From Chlorocebus sabaeus (lineage: Eukaryota > Chordata > Mammalia > Primates > Cercopithecidae), in NCBI RefSeq assembly GCF_047675955.1, contig NC_132911.1:76851133-76915132 (forward strand): a stretch of DNA of 64,000 bases, written 5' to 3'. Shown here piece after piece: positions 47,416 to 58,770 of the stretch. The notes below the pieces were generated by a model that saw only the letters and a program-made list of their open reading frames with translations, made no database searches and was not told the origin of the DNA. The position numbers were made by a program, and so were the translations under genes. Position 1 is the stretch's first letter, and every line of letters begins with the position of its first letter.

Positions 47416-47740
47416 TTGTTGTTGTTGTTGTTGTTGTTTTTTGAGATAGAGTCTCATTCTGTCATCCAGGCTTGAGGGCAGTAGCATGATCTCGGCTCAC
47501 TACAACCTCCACCTCCTGGGTTCAAGTGATTCTCCTGCCTCAGCCTCCCAAGTAGCTGGGATTACAGGCATGCACCACCATGCCTGGCTAATTTTTTTGG
47601 TATTTTTAGTAGAGATGGGGTTTTACTGTGTTGGTCAGTCTGGTCTCGAACTCCTGACCTTGTGATCTGCCCCAAACTCCTGACCCCATGATTGGCCTCC
47701 CAAAGTGCTGGGATTACAGGCATGAGCCACCGTGCCCAGC
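47416..47740 (-). mobile_element. Alu, antisense, with 13-bp TSD and small internal duplication
   Basis: Full-length antisense Alu starting with (GTT)n and ending GCCACCGTGCCCAGC. The 13-bp duplication ATGACTAATCTTT lies at 47403-47415 and 47741-47753. Near 47647-47690 the block AACTCCTGACC occurs twice (TCGAACTCCTGACCTTGTG, then CAAACTCCTGACCCCATG), an internal partial duplication absent from other Alus here. Confidence 0.95.
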
Positions 47741-47753
47741 ATGACTAATCTTT

Positions 47754-48453
47754 AAGACAATAGGAAGAAGTTGCAGGGAGAATGAAACAGATAAGGACAA
47801 TGGGAAGCACCCTTCACTTTTTGAATTCCCTCTTCCTCCATATCCATTCTATCCCCAAAAAGAAAACAAGCAAGTCTGGAGGCAGTTGAACCAGTTAGAA
47901 GGCTAATCCTATTGTTTGGGAATGAGAAGTTAACTTTCTTAATTAACATGGGAAGGGGAAGGGTGTAAAGGATGAGTGAATTGAATTTAGGGACTTCAAT
48001 ATAGAGCTTATGAAAGAAGAGTTGTACATAAACATAGATACAGACATAGAATATTAGAACTGGGGGGAAAACTTTAATTTCCAAGTGGAAAAATGAAATA
48101 AAAGCAGTACTTTTAATAGAAATAGAAAAATCTGAAAGGATTCTTTGCAGGAAGGTAGAGTAGAGAGCATCATCATGAGTTTCCTTTTTCAACTATTTGT
48201 AAGGCTAGAGGAACCAATTGATTTGTAAGTGAAAATATCACAGAAGAATTTGGAAATGTGGAACTGGTCTCAGGAGACCATTTCTAAGCCAGGAGATCCA
48301 TGGAGAGGATCCAGGAGATCTTGGGAGCTCACTGATACCTTGTGCAAAATATGATATTAACTTGTTTATATTATGGGTTAATTTTAAATCACTTTTACTC
48401 CCACATGCTTTTGGAAAAGGTTGGTTAAATATAAAAGATTATAAAGGAGATTT
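47754..48453. other. No gene seen; 146-codon minus-strand frame judged non-coding
   Basis: The frame 47752-48192 (-) is AT-biased and rich in F, L, Y and I, with no recognised domain. Its C-terminal end runs to the Alu duplication. Probably a chance frame. Confidence 0.4.
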
Positions 48454-49295
48454 TGAGGCAGGATATTTCCCTGACCCCTTCATGGGTAGGACTGGGATGC
48501 ACAGGTGCTGGAACTAGCCAGCCACTTTGTTAGTGGCAGGAGCAGACTCCACTTGCTTGGTCCTGCTGTGTTCTGCCCCTCACGGGAGGGGGACCACAGG
48601 TGAGAGGGTGCAGGAGCCAAGGTGAGAGCTTTTAGGCACCAACAGGATCAAAACTCCATGGGGGCCCCACAGCAGCATCGGAGGGTGGTGTCTGCAACCC
48701 CTGAAACCCCAGAAGGAGTGCTACAGTGCTGTTTTAACTTTGCTGTCTGTGGACAGCTTAAGTATTAATAGCTCAGTATAGGTTTACTGTGACAGACTTT
48801 TGCATCTGCACTCCTGGCACCTGAGTTCTTATCTGGCATCCAGGAGGAATGAGGTCTCATGAAGGAGTTGAAGATGGTAAATATGGGGAATTTTATTGCT
48901 AACGATAGTGGCTCTCAACAGGAAGGGAAGCTAGAAAGCGGACAGAGCTGGAGGTATTCTTCCCTTGAAGTTTGGCTGTCCCCAGCCAGACTTCTCTCTA
49001 AAGCTACATCATCAGGTTGTCCCTCTGAAGTCAAGCTGCTTCTCTCCAATGTCCAACCTTAGTCTCCGATGTCCAGCTGCTTCTCCTCTCTGTCACCTGA
49101 GCCTGGGGTTTTTATGGGCATAGGAGTGGGGGTGGGGCAGGCCATGGGTGGTTTTAGAAAAGGCAACATTCGAGCTGGAAAACAGAGATATAATTTATCA
49201 TTTTGGGCCACAGTATCAGGCTTTTGGGTTTGAGGGTCCCTCACAGACGACCCACCCTCTTCTGCCCAGAATTTCCTTGCCTTCTGTCCCTATCA
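48454..49295 (-). mobile_element. Solo LTR, about 842 bp, ERV1-like (family not certain)
   Basis: Plus-strand ends are TGAGGCAGGATAT and CTGTCCCTATCA, giving TG...CA termini. Read on the minus strand, CCCATAAAAACCCC (plus 49112-49120 region) is a TATA-like box and CAATAAAATTCCCC (near 48880-48895) is a polyadenylation signal, in the right order for U3-R-U5. The flanking 4-mers ATTT and GTTT match 3 of 4. The composition resembles MER52-type LTRs, from memory only. The short frames 48859-49062 and 49059-49244 lie inside it. Confidence 0.72.
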
Positions 49296-52200
49296 GTTTC
49301 TAGACATAAACAACAGTAAATCATTAATCTGAGAAGGAAATAATTTCCTTGTAAAGCTTTTTCGATGAGTACTGAAGTTGAGAAATGATTTAAAGAGTGA
49401 ATAAATCAAAATAAAATAAACTCATGTACAGCAAAGAGAAACAAGGATTAAAAGGTTGAATTTAGCACCAAATAAACTTCCAGTGGAATGAGAGAGTAAA
49501 TACGGTCATTAGTTGACTAAAAGTAATAATTAATATGTGAGATATCACCCTTATTATAATGTTCAGATGTTTTAAAAAGGCAAAAAGAGACAATATGAAC
49601 AATAGAGAATTTATGCTGTTCTTAAATGAAAATATGGTTATTTTATTGAAAATTAGAAAAAATTCCAGAGTTAAAAACCTGAGACCTAGTCAATAAATCA
49701 ACTCCATTTAAACTATTCTTAACTGGCAATTGTATGTGACATGAATAAAGCCAAGTATTTTGGTTTCAGTTCAAAGAGAATTTTTATTCTGTCAATGGTG
49801 TTGAAATTGGGAAAGGAAAAAGATGGTTATATATAATTTAAGTGGTAAATTTTTAAAAGAATGGTGGTCCCTTATACTAAAATATATTTTTCCAGTAATA
49901 TCCGCTTTACAACTAGGTATAACAGGTGAATGTTTTGTGGTATAATTTAAAAGCCCCCACTAATCAAAAAATACCTCCATTGCCTAAAATTCTACTGATG
50001 ATGATGGAATTCTACTGATGAGTCAAGATATAATCTGACTCTCATAGTGATATCAGGTTGGTAGAACAGGAGATGAAGGCAATGGTTGCCTGGGCAGCTA
50101 TTTGGACAGGGAAGAGAAAGGACCCAACGAGGGGTGAAAGGTGTAGAGAGAAGGGTAAGTAGGCTGAAGGGTATCCAAGGTAAATAAAACTTGTCCCACA
50201 GTGTTTCCCAGGCTGACCAGGAATGCCAATATGCAAACAGGCAATTATATTCTCATTTTCAACCTACCTAGTCATGGTTTTACAGAGAGAAAATTAGTTC
50301 CTTTCAGCCTATTCCTATTGTGGATTTTGGTGTTCTTTATTTATCTGCCAAATCTGTGATACCTGACAATCTCTCAACCATATCATTAGGATGAGAACTT
50401 TAAAGCAAAAAGATCAAGCAGCATAAAAGTTGTGTCTTCTGTAGCACTGCTAAGTCATCATCTGTCTGTGCTCTGTTCTTTTGTCTACTTAGACTTTCAG
50501 AAGCAAACACTATTTAAGCAATGAGAGAATGGGGTTGTGAGAATGACACCAGGCATATTGTTTATTATTCTTATGTTAACTCCTTTATTTATGTAGAAAG
50601 CTTAGAATTTGTTTCACTTAGCTTAATATCTTAGAAAATAAGATAAAGAAAGCCTAAGGGTTACAGATAGTATTTGTTGGATTGCATTTGCATAAATAAA
50701 AATTTGATGGAAATAATATATATTCAATAAGCATTTAAGATAAGTACTCAGACCTGGAAAAATTCCAAAATTCCCTTTTTTAAGGAATTCTAAACTAGTT
50801 TATAAATAATGTGGCAAAATGAATTTTGTATATTGTGTTATGTTTATATAAATGATTCAAAAGCATTAAATATTACTCCAGTAGTAGGAGAAAATTGATG
50901 ATTCAGTCTGTCCTGGTGCACAAAGCTTTCAGCCTCCTACAGGCCATTTAATGTGGTACAGCTGGCCAGCAGCAGCCAGGACTCACTGGGTTGCAGTTTG
51001 ATGTGCTATCGTAATATAATGTGTTTAGTCATTCCCTCTGCCTGTTTTAGGAGGTCAAATTTTAGATTCCTAGCACACAAAAAACTAGCCTAGCATTTAG
51101 AAAACCTACGAGTCTGAAAGACAACACTGTGCTCAGTGACCAACTCTGCAAACAACAGCTGTGGCCACAAATAAAATACCATCTATTTGTGAGTAAATAC
51201 AATGGAAAGGGCTTTTGGGCACCCACAGGTCTTTTCTACCATATCTTCAAGCACAGCTAGCAATATTTATCAGTATTATCATCTCCAAAGGAGATATACA
51301 TCTGTTTATATATGTAAATGCATGTATTTATATGCATGCATATGTTACACCATAGCATTAAGGTGTTTCTGTGAGAATTTTTCACTTCTGTACATATTTA
51401 AGCATCTTCAGCACTATACGCAGGAACAGCTCCACCTGGTTCATGGCCAAAGTGGAGTTCCCATAGCCTTGTCCACTAAGTCTTCTCCTTCTCTCAGCAG
51501 TGGCCCCACAAGGCACATCCAAAGAACCCCTAGGCTCCTGAAAACCACAGAAGGAAGTGATTCTGCCTTAATCTGCCTATGGAGATTAAGAAAGACTTTT
51601 GGGAGGGTGGGGGGAATGGATAGTTTTTAAACTGGGACTGATTCAAAATAGTTGTGTACCACACAAAAGATAGGCTTCTGAACAACCACTGTTTTTTCCA
51701 TCATCAGAAGAGAAGGTATGTGTGGTAGCCTTCAGACGTGACCTGCCACCTCCCCTTTGCAGCTGATGAATATTTGACAGACTACAGGAAATAAGATGTG
51801 GCCACAGGCTGTGATAGAGTGACCATATGTAGGTCTACCACTGACAAACTGATTGCATTCGACCAAGTGAGGATCCCTAGCTTGAAATTACAGAAATATT
51901 TTAAACTTCTACACAAGAAGTAAGAAATTTAAACGTGAAAATGTTTAGGCTATATGTGAAAATTATCTGGACATTTGTCATAATATACTCGGTGTATTTT
52001 TATCTGTAGACCAAATATCTTGGTGGTTAAATTTTGCTTTGATAATCAAATATTATTGCAGACATATGTCTTCATCTATGAATACTATTTGTTGAATACA
52101 TGCAGTGTTAGCCACTATTTAAAAGCACTTACTAGGTACTAGATATATTTAAGCTCTAATCTCAATGCTGTCACCCCTATTACCTGAAGAGTAGATTCCT

Positions 52201-52302
52201 CATAGCCAGGTGTGCGACAGAACTGAGATTTGAATCCAAAATGTGACCTTTAAGCTAATATTATAGTTTAAAACTATTGAATCAATTATTTTAAAATTAA
52301 CT
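49296..52302. other. No gene seen; long AT-rich stretch
   Basis: About 3 kb without repeats I can name. A short direct repeat AATTCTACTGATGA occurs twice near 49988-50020. A 142-codon frame at 51202-51630 (+) has no recognisable domain. The stretch 50060-50190 is purine-rich. Confidence 0.4.
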
Positions 52303-52326
52303 ACTTAAGTTATATATAACTTAAGT
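52303..52326. repeat. 24-bp perfect palindrome
   Basis: ACTTAAGTTATA followed directly by its exact reverse complement TATAACTTAAGT, with no spacer. It lies in AT-rich sequence, so chance is possible. Next to it AAGTCATGTAAGA occurs twice (about 52323 and 52349). Confidence 0.95.
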
Positions 52327-52531
52327 CATGTAAGAGCACTAGATCTCAAGTCATGTAAGATGAATAAATATTTACCTAATCAAAAATTGGGTCTCTTTTC
52401 TTATTTTGAGACAAATCATATAACTGAAAAACCCACCTATTTAGAAACCAATATCAATCAATAGTCTATCAATAATGTTAACTTTTCTTAAATATTGAAG
52501 GATTTCATCAGAAGTTTAAAATAATGTCCTA

Positions 52532-52848
52532 GTCAGGCACAGTGACTTGTGCCTATAATCCCAGAACTTTGGGAGGTCAAGGCAGGCAGATTACTTGAGC
52601 CCAGGAGTTTGAGACCAGCCTGGGCAACATGGCAAAACCCCCCCTCTACAAAACATGAGCATATATCTATATGCTGGTCATGGTGGTGTGCACCTGTAGT
52701 CCCAGCTACTCAGGATGCTGAGGCTGAGGTGGGAGGACAGCTTGAGCCCAGAAGGTGGAAGTCGCAGTGACCCTTGATTATGCCACCACACTCCAGCCTG
52801 GGTAACAGAGCCAGACGCTGTCTCAAAAAATAAAGTAATAACAAAAAT
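52532..52848 (+). mobile_element. Alu, older type (AluJ-like), with TSD
   Basis: Dimeric Alu with TGACTTGTGCCTATAATCCC, GACCAGCCTGGGCAACATGG, an expanded middle linker containing ATATATCTATATGC, and CACTCCAGCCTGGGTAAC. Flanking AATGTCCTA (52523-52531) and ATTGTCCTA (52849-52857) match 8 of 9. The 73-codon frame on it is an Alu translation. Confidence 0.93.
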
Positions 52849-52857
52849 ATTGTCCTA

Positions 52858-54188
52858 CTATAGCACTAAAGACCAGGTATAATCTAATATATGGCATTTT
52901 CTTATGATGAAGATTTAAGTACTAAGTAGCTTTGCTAGTGATTAATGAAAATGTATCAACCCAACTTATTCCCTAAGAAATATTATGAAGTAAACTACTT
53001 TATTTAAAACCCAAATAGCAACAGAATACAAAAGCAGTAAACAAAAGATCAGAAATACAAATGTTAGAACTAAGAAAGGACCAATAGGACCATAACACCG
53101 AAACCATACACATATAAATAAGTTGTAGATAAGGTATACACAGGGGTATAACAGGTAGATAATTTGTAGAAGTCCTAAGCTAAAGTTATGTCAAAAGAGC
53201 AAGAGTTCTGTCCCTTTTTGCAGAGTGCGGAAGGTAACCTACCTTGTCTCTTATTGAGTGAAATTATCCAAAGTTCAGCTTGAGAAACATTGGATCATGT
53301 TACCTTCATATGAATCATCAAAGTGTAATAATTATTATAATTTGATATAATAATTACTATTATTATCATCATTTGGGGTAGGAATATGGCTTAGTATACA
53401 TATGCAAACATCAACAAACATTTTACAAAACACTGTTTACGCTTTCTTATATTTTGTTTTCTACTCTCATCTGTTCTACATTTTTTAAAAAATGCTGATT
53501 ATGACTATGAAATTGATTTATAATCCACCAATGCAGTGCTACCCACAATGTGAAAAAATGCTGTTCTGATGAGCTATGCATAGATAACTGCCACCACGTT
53601 TCTGCAGGACCTGCTTTGACTCAGAGCTGAATAGCAGAGAGATGAGTTACAGTACATAGTTAAACTTACTGGTGCTTCGTATGTAAACATGGGTTTATCT
53701 AGACAACAGGATGAGAAGTCCTCAGCACCTTTAACCTACAAACCACCACTAGAGGAAGTGTTTTAAAAATTGGTTTTTAAATTTCCTAACAACAGAGAAA
53801 TTGCGTGTTGCTAACCTAACTGTTTTAATCTGTTATTTTGTAGTATTTCCTTATTTGTATTTCTCCCACATCCCACTGGTGTGAGTGATTTTTACAGCTT
53901 CTGGGACCACACATTCTAACATGTCCTGGGCTGCTATTTAGAATGCAGGTGTTAATTACCTATTTAACAAATCATAACTATTTACTTCCAGCAGTAAATA
54001 CAACTTAGTTTCTCCAAATTAAATTGGTTTTCCTGCTGACTAAGGTTCCAAACCCCTATGACTTTCCTGTCCTTTTCAAATGACATTAGATTTACTTTTG
54101 AAAGGAATGTATGAAACAACTCTGTGAGTGTTCTTAGCTCTATCTCTCATTAAAGTCTGGATCTTCTCACTGAATAATATACCCTGGC
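52858..54188. other. No gene seen
   Basis: About 1.3 kb of AT-rich unassigned sequence, with imperfect AT-rich inverted repeats near 53325-53357. Confidence 0.45.
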
Positions 54189-54448
54189 CATATTCATTTC
54201 CTCGGGCTAAGAAAGGTACTCTCTCACAGTTCTTGAAGCTAGAAGTATAAAACCAAGGTATGGACAGAGCTGTGCTTCTTCTGAATGTGCTAGAAAAGAA
54301 TTCTTCCTTGTCTCTTTCTAGATTTTGGTGGTTGCTGACAGTGCTGGCTTGTAGCAATACTACTCCAACCTCTGCCTCTGTTGTTACATAGCTATCTGCC
54401 ATCTGTAGGCCTCTCTATGTCTCTCATGGCCTTATAAGGACACTGGTC

Positions 54449-54748
54449 GGCCGGGCGCGGTGGCTCACGCCTGTAATCTCAGCACTTTGGGAGGCCGAGA
54501 CGGGCGGATCACGAGGTCAGGAGATCGAGACCATCCTGGCTAACACGGTGAAACCCCGTCTCTACTAAAAAATACAAAAAACTAGCCGGGCGAGGTGGCG
54601 GGCGTCTGTGGTCCCAGCTACTCGGGAGGCTGAGGCAGGAGAATGGCGTGAACGCGGGAGGCGGAGCTTGCAGTGAGCTGAGATCCGGCCACTGCACTCC
54701 AGCCTGGGTGACACAGCGAGACTCTGTCTCAAAAAAAAAAAAAAAAAA
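54449..54748 (+). mobile_element. Young AluY of Old World monkey type (AluYR-like)
   Basis: Near-consensus full-length Alu starting GGCCGGGCGCGGTGGCTCAC with an 18-base uninterrupted A tail. It carries GAGACGGGCGG, ACTAGCCGGGCGAGGTGGC and AGATCCGGCCACTGCACTCC (54681-54700), features I associate with rhesus-lineage AluYRa/AluYRb. The perfect duplication GACACTGGTC is at 54439-54448 and 54749-54758. It is the youngest dated event in this window. Confidence 0.96.
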
Positions 54749-54897
54749 GACACTGGTCATTGGATTTAGGGTCCATCCTAATTGAATATGACCTTGTCAT
54801 AACTAATGACATCTGCAAAGACCCTGTTTCCAAATAAGATCACATTCTGAGCTTTTGGATGTACAAGAATTCTGGGAAGATACTATTTGCCTTAGTC

Positions 54898-55251
54898 CAT
54901 TCCCGCTGCTATAACAAAATACCTTAGACTGTGTAATTTATAAACTATGGAAATTAATTTCTCAGTTCTGAAGGCTGGAAATTCTATGATGAATACACCA
55001 GCAGATTCAGTATTTGGTAAGGGCTCACTTTTTGCTTCAAAGATGGGGCATCATTGATGTGTCCTCACATGGTGGAAAAGGCAGACATGCTCTCTTCAGC
55101 CTCTGTTACGAGGGCACGAATTCCATTCATGAGTGTAGACCCTCTCTGTCTCAATCACTTCCCAAAAAGCCCCACCTCTTAATATTATTTCGTTGTAGAT
55201 TAAGTCTCAATACATGAACTTTGGAGGGACATAAGCATTCAGACCATTACA
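54898..55251 (-). mobile_element. MaLR LTR (MLT1-like) nested in an older LTR, with 5-bp TSD
   Basis: Plus-strand ends are TGCCTTAGTCCATTCCCGC and CAGACCATTACA. Internal blocks are TGTCCTCACATGGTGG and GGGCACGAATTCCATTC, paralogous to the LTR at 46460-46813. CTATT is duplicated exactly at 54893-54897 and 55252-55256, and the host LTR continues on both sides. Confidence 0.9.
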
Positions 55252-55287
55252 CTATTCAACCCAGTATGCTGATTTCCCAAAGGGATC

Positions 55288-56173
55288 TGTAAACCAGACG
55301 GGATCTGAAACAGGTCTCAATCAATTTAGAAGCTTGTTTTGTCAAGGTTAAGGACATGCCCATGGCACAGCCTCAGGGGGTCCTGATAATGGGTGCCCAA
55401 GGTGGTTGGGCTACAGCTTGGTTTTATATGTTTTAGGGAGACATAAGACTTGAATCAAACAATATATGTAAGATGTACATTGGTTTTGTCTGGAAAGGCA
55501 GGACAACTCAGGCAGTGGGTGTTGGGGGTGGGGGGAGCTTCCAGGTCATAGGTGGATTCAAAGGTTTCCTGATTGCCAATTGGTTGAAACAGTTGGTCTA
55601 AAAACCTGGAATCAATAGAAGGGACTGTCTAGGTTAAGATAAAGGTTTGTGGAGAGGAAGGTTTTTGTTATGCAGATGAAGCCTTCAGGTAGAAGGCTTC
55701 AGAAAGAATAGATAGTGTTTCTTATCAGACTTAAAAAGGTACCTGACTCTTAGTTAATTCTCTCCTGGATAAGGAGTTTGTGAGGGAGACTTGGAAATGG
55801 AAAGGAATTCTCTACAGAATGCAGTTTTTTCCCCACAAAAGACAGCTTTGTAGGGCCATTTCAAAATATGTAAAAGAAATATATTGTGGGGTAAAATACT
55901 TAGATTTATTTTAGGGCCTGCTATCTGTCATGTTGGTATCTTATTGCTACAGAGTCTGCTTTGTCAGTCTTAAGGTCTCCGCTTTAATGTTATATGCTGG
56001 TCAGCTGTCCCTGAATTCCAAAGGGTAAAGCACATAATGAGGCATGTCCGACCCCCACTTCCCATCATGGCCTGAAATAGTTTTTCAGGTTAATTTAGAA
56101 TGCCCTTAGTCAAGGAGTCGGGGGTGGTTCATTCAATTGGTTGGGGGGCTTAGAATCTTATTTTTGGTTTACA
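55288..56173 (-). mobile_element. LTR, about 886 bp, family not assigned
   Basis: The ends are inverted repeats: TGTAAACC at 55288 and GGTTTACA ending at 56173. Blocks include GTCTCAATCAATTTAGAAGC, AGATGTACATTGGTTTTG, CCCATCATGGCCTGAAATAG and TTTTTCAGGTTAATTTAG. On the minus strand TTGATTGAGACCTGTTTCAG lies near the 3' end, so it faces minus. No matching target-site duplication was found in the flanks, so it may be part of a larger rearranged element. No retroviral gene sequence is present. Confidence 0.75.
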
Positions 56174-56399
56174 GACTATATATTTATCTCTACCAAACTT
56201 ATTGAAATCAGTCAGCAACATTCACAGAAATGGGCTAACTGGCAATTACATAAGAAAGGAGGCACTAATGTCAAACAGGACGTAATAAGGATAAAGTTCT
56301 TCTACCCCTAACATTATATAGTAGTTAATAATTCTGCCCAAAATCTTTAGTTCATTTATTTTTAAAATGGAGTTAATTATCATTAAAAACTGGCATTTA

Positions 56400-56620
56400 T
56401 ACAGAAATGTCTAACTTCCAAAACATCTTCACATGCATTATATAATTTCAACACTACACCCTACTAACGTAAACATAATTGTCATGATTAGCACCAGTCT
56501 ATGGATGAAGGAACAGGCTCTGTGTTTTGACTCAGGTCATGCAGTTAATTCAGTAATACAGAACCAGGATGAGGGTCAAGTCATCTGACTCAAAATGCAG
56601 CATTCTTTCAACTACCAAAT
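56400..56620 (-). mobile_element. MIR SINE remnant
   Basis: Antisense MIR: CACATGCATTATATAATTTC, TCTATGGATGAAGGAACAGG, CAGGTCATGCAGTTAATTC, ACCAGGATGAGGGTCAAGTC. Confidence 0.65.
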
Positions 56621-56892
56621 TGAATTGTGTTATGTGAAAGTGTTTAAAGCAATGGCTGTCAAGCACAGGCTGGGAAAGGAGGTCAGGGTGGAATTAGAGA
56701 CCACTTCAGCCTCACCTCCAAGGTTTTTTCTAGCTAACTACATCCATCCATCCCAGAACCTCTAAACAGTGTTGAAAAGCTCCATAGCCCATGAGAATCC
56801 ACTCCTGATCCCAGAACTGAGATCCACTGGTTAAAACTGTATGGGAGAGCCTCCAATTCCGATTTTTTTTAAGTGGCATGCATTTATGTCTG
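56621..56892. other. No gene seen
   Basis: Unassigned sequence. Words such as AACTGAGATCCACTGG hint at another hAT relic, but not enough to call. Confidence 0.35.
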
Positions 56893-57053
56893 AGGCCAGT
56901 GCCTCTCAAATTAGATGCACATATGAATCATTTGAGAATCTTGCTAAAATGCAGATTCTGATTCAGTGGGCCTGGGGTGGGGCCTGAGATTCTGCACTTC
57001 TAATCTGTTCCCAGGTGATGCTAAGATTGAAGAACCACATTTTGAATGGCAAG
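56893..57053. mobile_element. MER5A hAT DNA transposon relic
   Basis: Nearly complete: CCAGTGCCTCTCAAATTAG, ATATGAATCATTTGAGAATC, GCAGATTCTGATTCAGTGGG, GGTGGGGCCTGAGATTCTGC, CCCAGGTGATGCTAAG and AAGAACCACATTTTG, with the paired ends of the family. Confidence 0.88.
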
Positions 57054-58015
57054 ATCTTATGTAGCCCTCATAGCAGAACCCTGCAGCAGATAATAGAATG
57101 TGTCTATGTGATTGCAGAAAATGTCCACATCTGACAGCTATAAAAAACAGGGCCTCTCTGCCCAATAAACACCTCCTCAGTCGCTAATAAATACAGAAGT
57201 GCTTGGGCCCATTCAAATTATGAGTCCTTGGTGGTTGCCGCCCAAACAGGCTAAATAAGACTCAATGAAAGGCCCTTGTGTGTGATGCTTAGCTTCATGA
57301 CAGGAAGAACACCTGTCATGCTTGCAACAGAAGATTCAGTAAGACACTACTGTTCACAGGGTCCTGGAATGCATAGCAGCCTCCCGTAATAGCAGATGTA
57401 AGGTGGATCACACAAGCTCTCTGCAGATACAGCTGGATTTGGCTCCCATCTGACTTTCCCTTGGCAGAGCCACTCCACTTCAGCATGACCCTCCATATCT
57501 TCTATTTTCTGGCATTGTGTAATGTGGTCTTAATGACGCTGACCCCAAAAGTACTTTTCAAAAGAGGTTTACTGCAGAGATTCATTAAAAGGAAAAATGA
57601 TTGCATTATGGCTTTTGTTTTTACTTTCTTTCAAGCTGCTGGGACATGGTCTTTAGATACAGGGATAGTGGTGGAAATAAATCCCTGCAATTCTCTGTTA
57701 ATGGTGATAGATGAGATGATGAAGCCGACTAGGTGTCCAAGGAACAAAGCCAGCTTTTAATGGCACTTTAATTCTGGAAATTTAGAAGACTTCCTTGCAG
57801 AAATTGGAAGTTGGAGTGGCAGAGAAATAATTCAACAAATGAGCGTGCTTTCAGGGGACAGCTAGTATAAATGGATCCTTAAACTGGTCTTCTCCCTGTG
57901 TGCTTTCAGAATGTACACTTAAGATAAAATTTTATAAAAGAAGAAAGGTCTGGCAAATAATATAGTATTTCTCTCATCATTTTCTCATGTACCAATGAAC
58001 TGTTGTTTAAAAGAG
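57054..58015. other. No gene seen
   Basis: About 960 bp unassigned. A 99-codon frame (57461-57760, +) has no recognised domain. Confidence 0.4.
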
Positions 58016-58025
58016 GAATGTTTAA

Positions 58026-58770
58026 ACATATGGAGAAAAAGGTCAACGTCACTGATCATTAAAGAAATGCAAATCAAAACCACAATGAGAAACCAAGCTG
58101 GTGAAATTGTGGAGAAAAAGGAATGCTTTTACACTGTTGGTGGGCATGTAAATTAGTTCAACCATTGTGGGAGGCAGTGTGGTGATTCCTTAAAGATCTA
58201 AAAGCAGAAATACTATTTGACCCAGTAATCCCATTACGGGGCTTATACGCAAAGTAATATAAATCATTCTATTGTAAAAATACATGCACAAGTGTGTTCA
58301 TTGCAGCACTATTCACAATAGCATAGACATGGAATCAACCCAAATGCCCATCAATGATGATAGACTGGATAAAGAAAATGTGGTACATATGCACCATGAA
58401 ATACTACGCAGCCATAAAAAGGAATGAGATCATGTCCTTTGCAGGGACATGGATGGAGCTGGAAGCCGTTATCCTCAGCAAAGTAACTCAAGAACAAAAA
58501 ACCAAACACCGCATGTTCTCACTTATGAGTACGAGCTGAATGATGAGAACACATGGACACATTGCGGGGAACAACACACATTGGGGCCTGTCAGGGCTGG
58601 GGGTTGGAGGAGGGAGAGAATCAGGAAGAATAGCTAAGCGATGCTGGGCTTAATACCTAGGTGATGGGTGATCTGTGCAGCAAACCACGTTTACCTATGT
58701 AACAAATCTGCACATCTTGCACATGTAACCAACAACTTAAAATAAATGTTGAAGGAAAAAGAGAGAGAAA
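58026..58770 (+). mobile_element. 5'-truncated L1 (L1PA/L1PB-like) with short TSD
   Basis: ORF2 C-terminal end, 3' UTR and A-rich tail. Landmarks are TGCAAATCAAAACCACAATG, TACACTGTTGGTGGGCATG, CAGCACTATTCACAATAGC, GAAATACTACGCAGCC and GTACGAGCTGAATGATGAG. A block is missing near 58095, and stops interrupt the frame. Flanking GGAATGTTTAAA and GAAATGTTTAAC share about 9 bases, consistent with a degraded duplication. Confidence 0.9.

Larger units (their letters stand above)
54189..55270 (-). mobile_element. Old MaLR-type (MLT1-like) LTR, split by two later insertions
   Basis: Three pieces of one antisense LTR. 54189-54448 has TTCATTTCCTCGGGCTAAG, ACTCTCTCACAGTTCTTGAAG and GGCCTTATAAGG. 54749-54897 has CATTGGATTTAGGGTCC, GACATCTGCAAAGACCC and AAATAAGATCACATTC. 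55252-55270 has CTATTCAACCCAGTATG. They are collinear once the AluYR and the younger LTR are removed. Confidence 0.85.

Noticed and set aside
47752..48192. 146-codon minus-strand frame
   Set aside because: Hydrophobic, AT-driven composition, no start context or domain; it ends at an Alu insertion duplication.
51202..51630. 142-codon plus-strand frame
   Set aside because: Contains a (TA)-rich low-complexity part and no recognisable motif.
54509..54760. 83-codon minus-strand frame
   Set aside because: Antisense translation of the AluYR element.
58354..58637. Two frames resembling ORF2
   Set aside because: Fragments of the L1 at 58026-58770 with frame shifts; annotated as part of that element.
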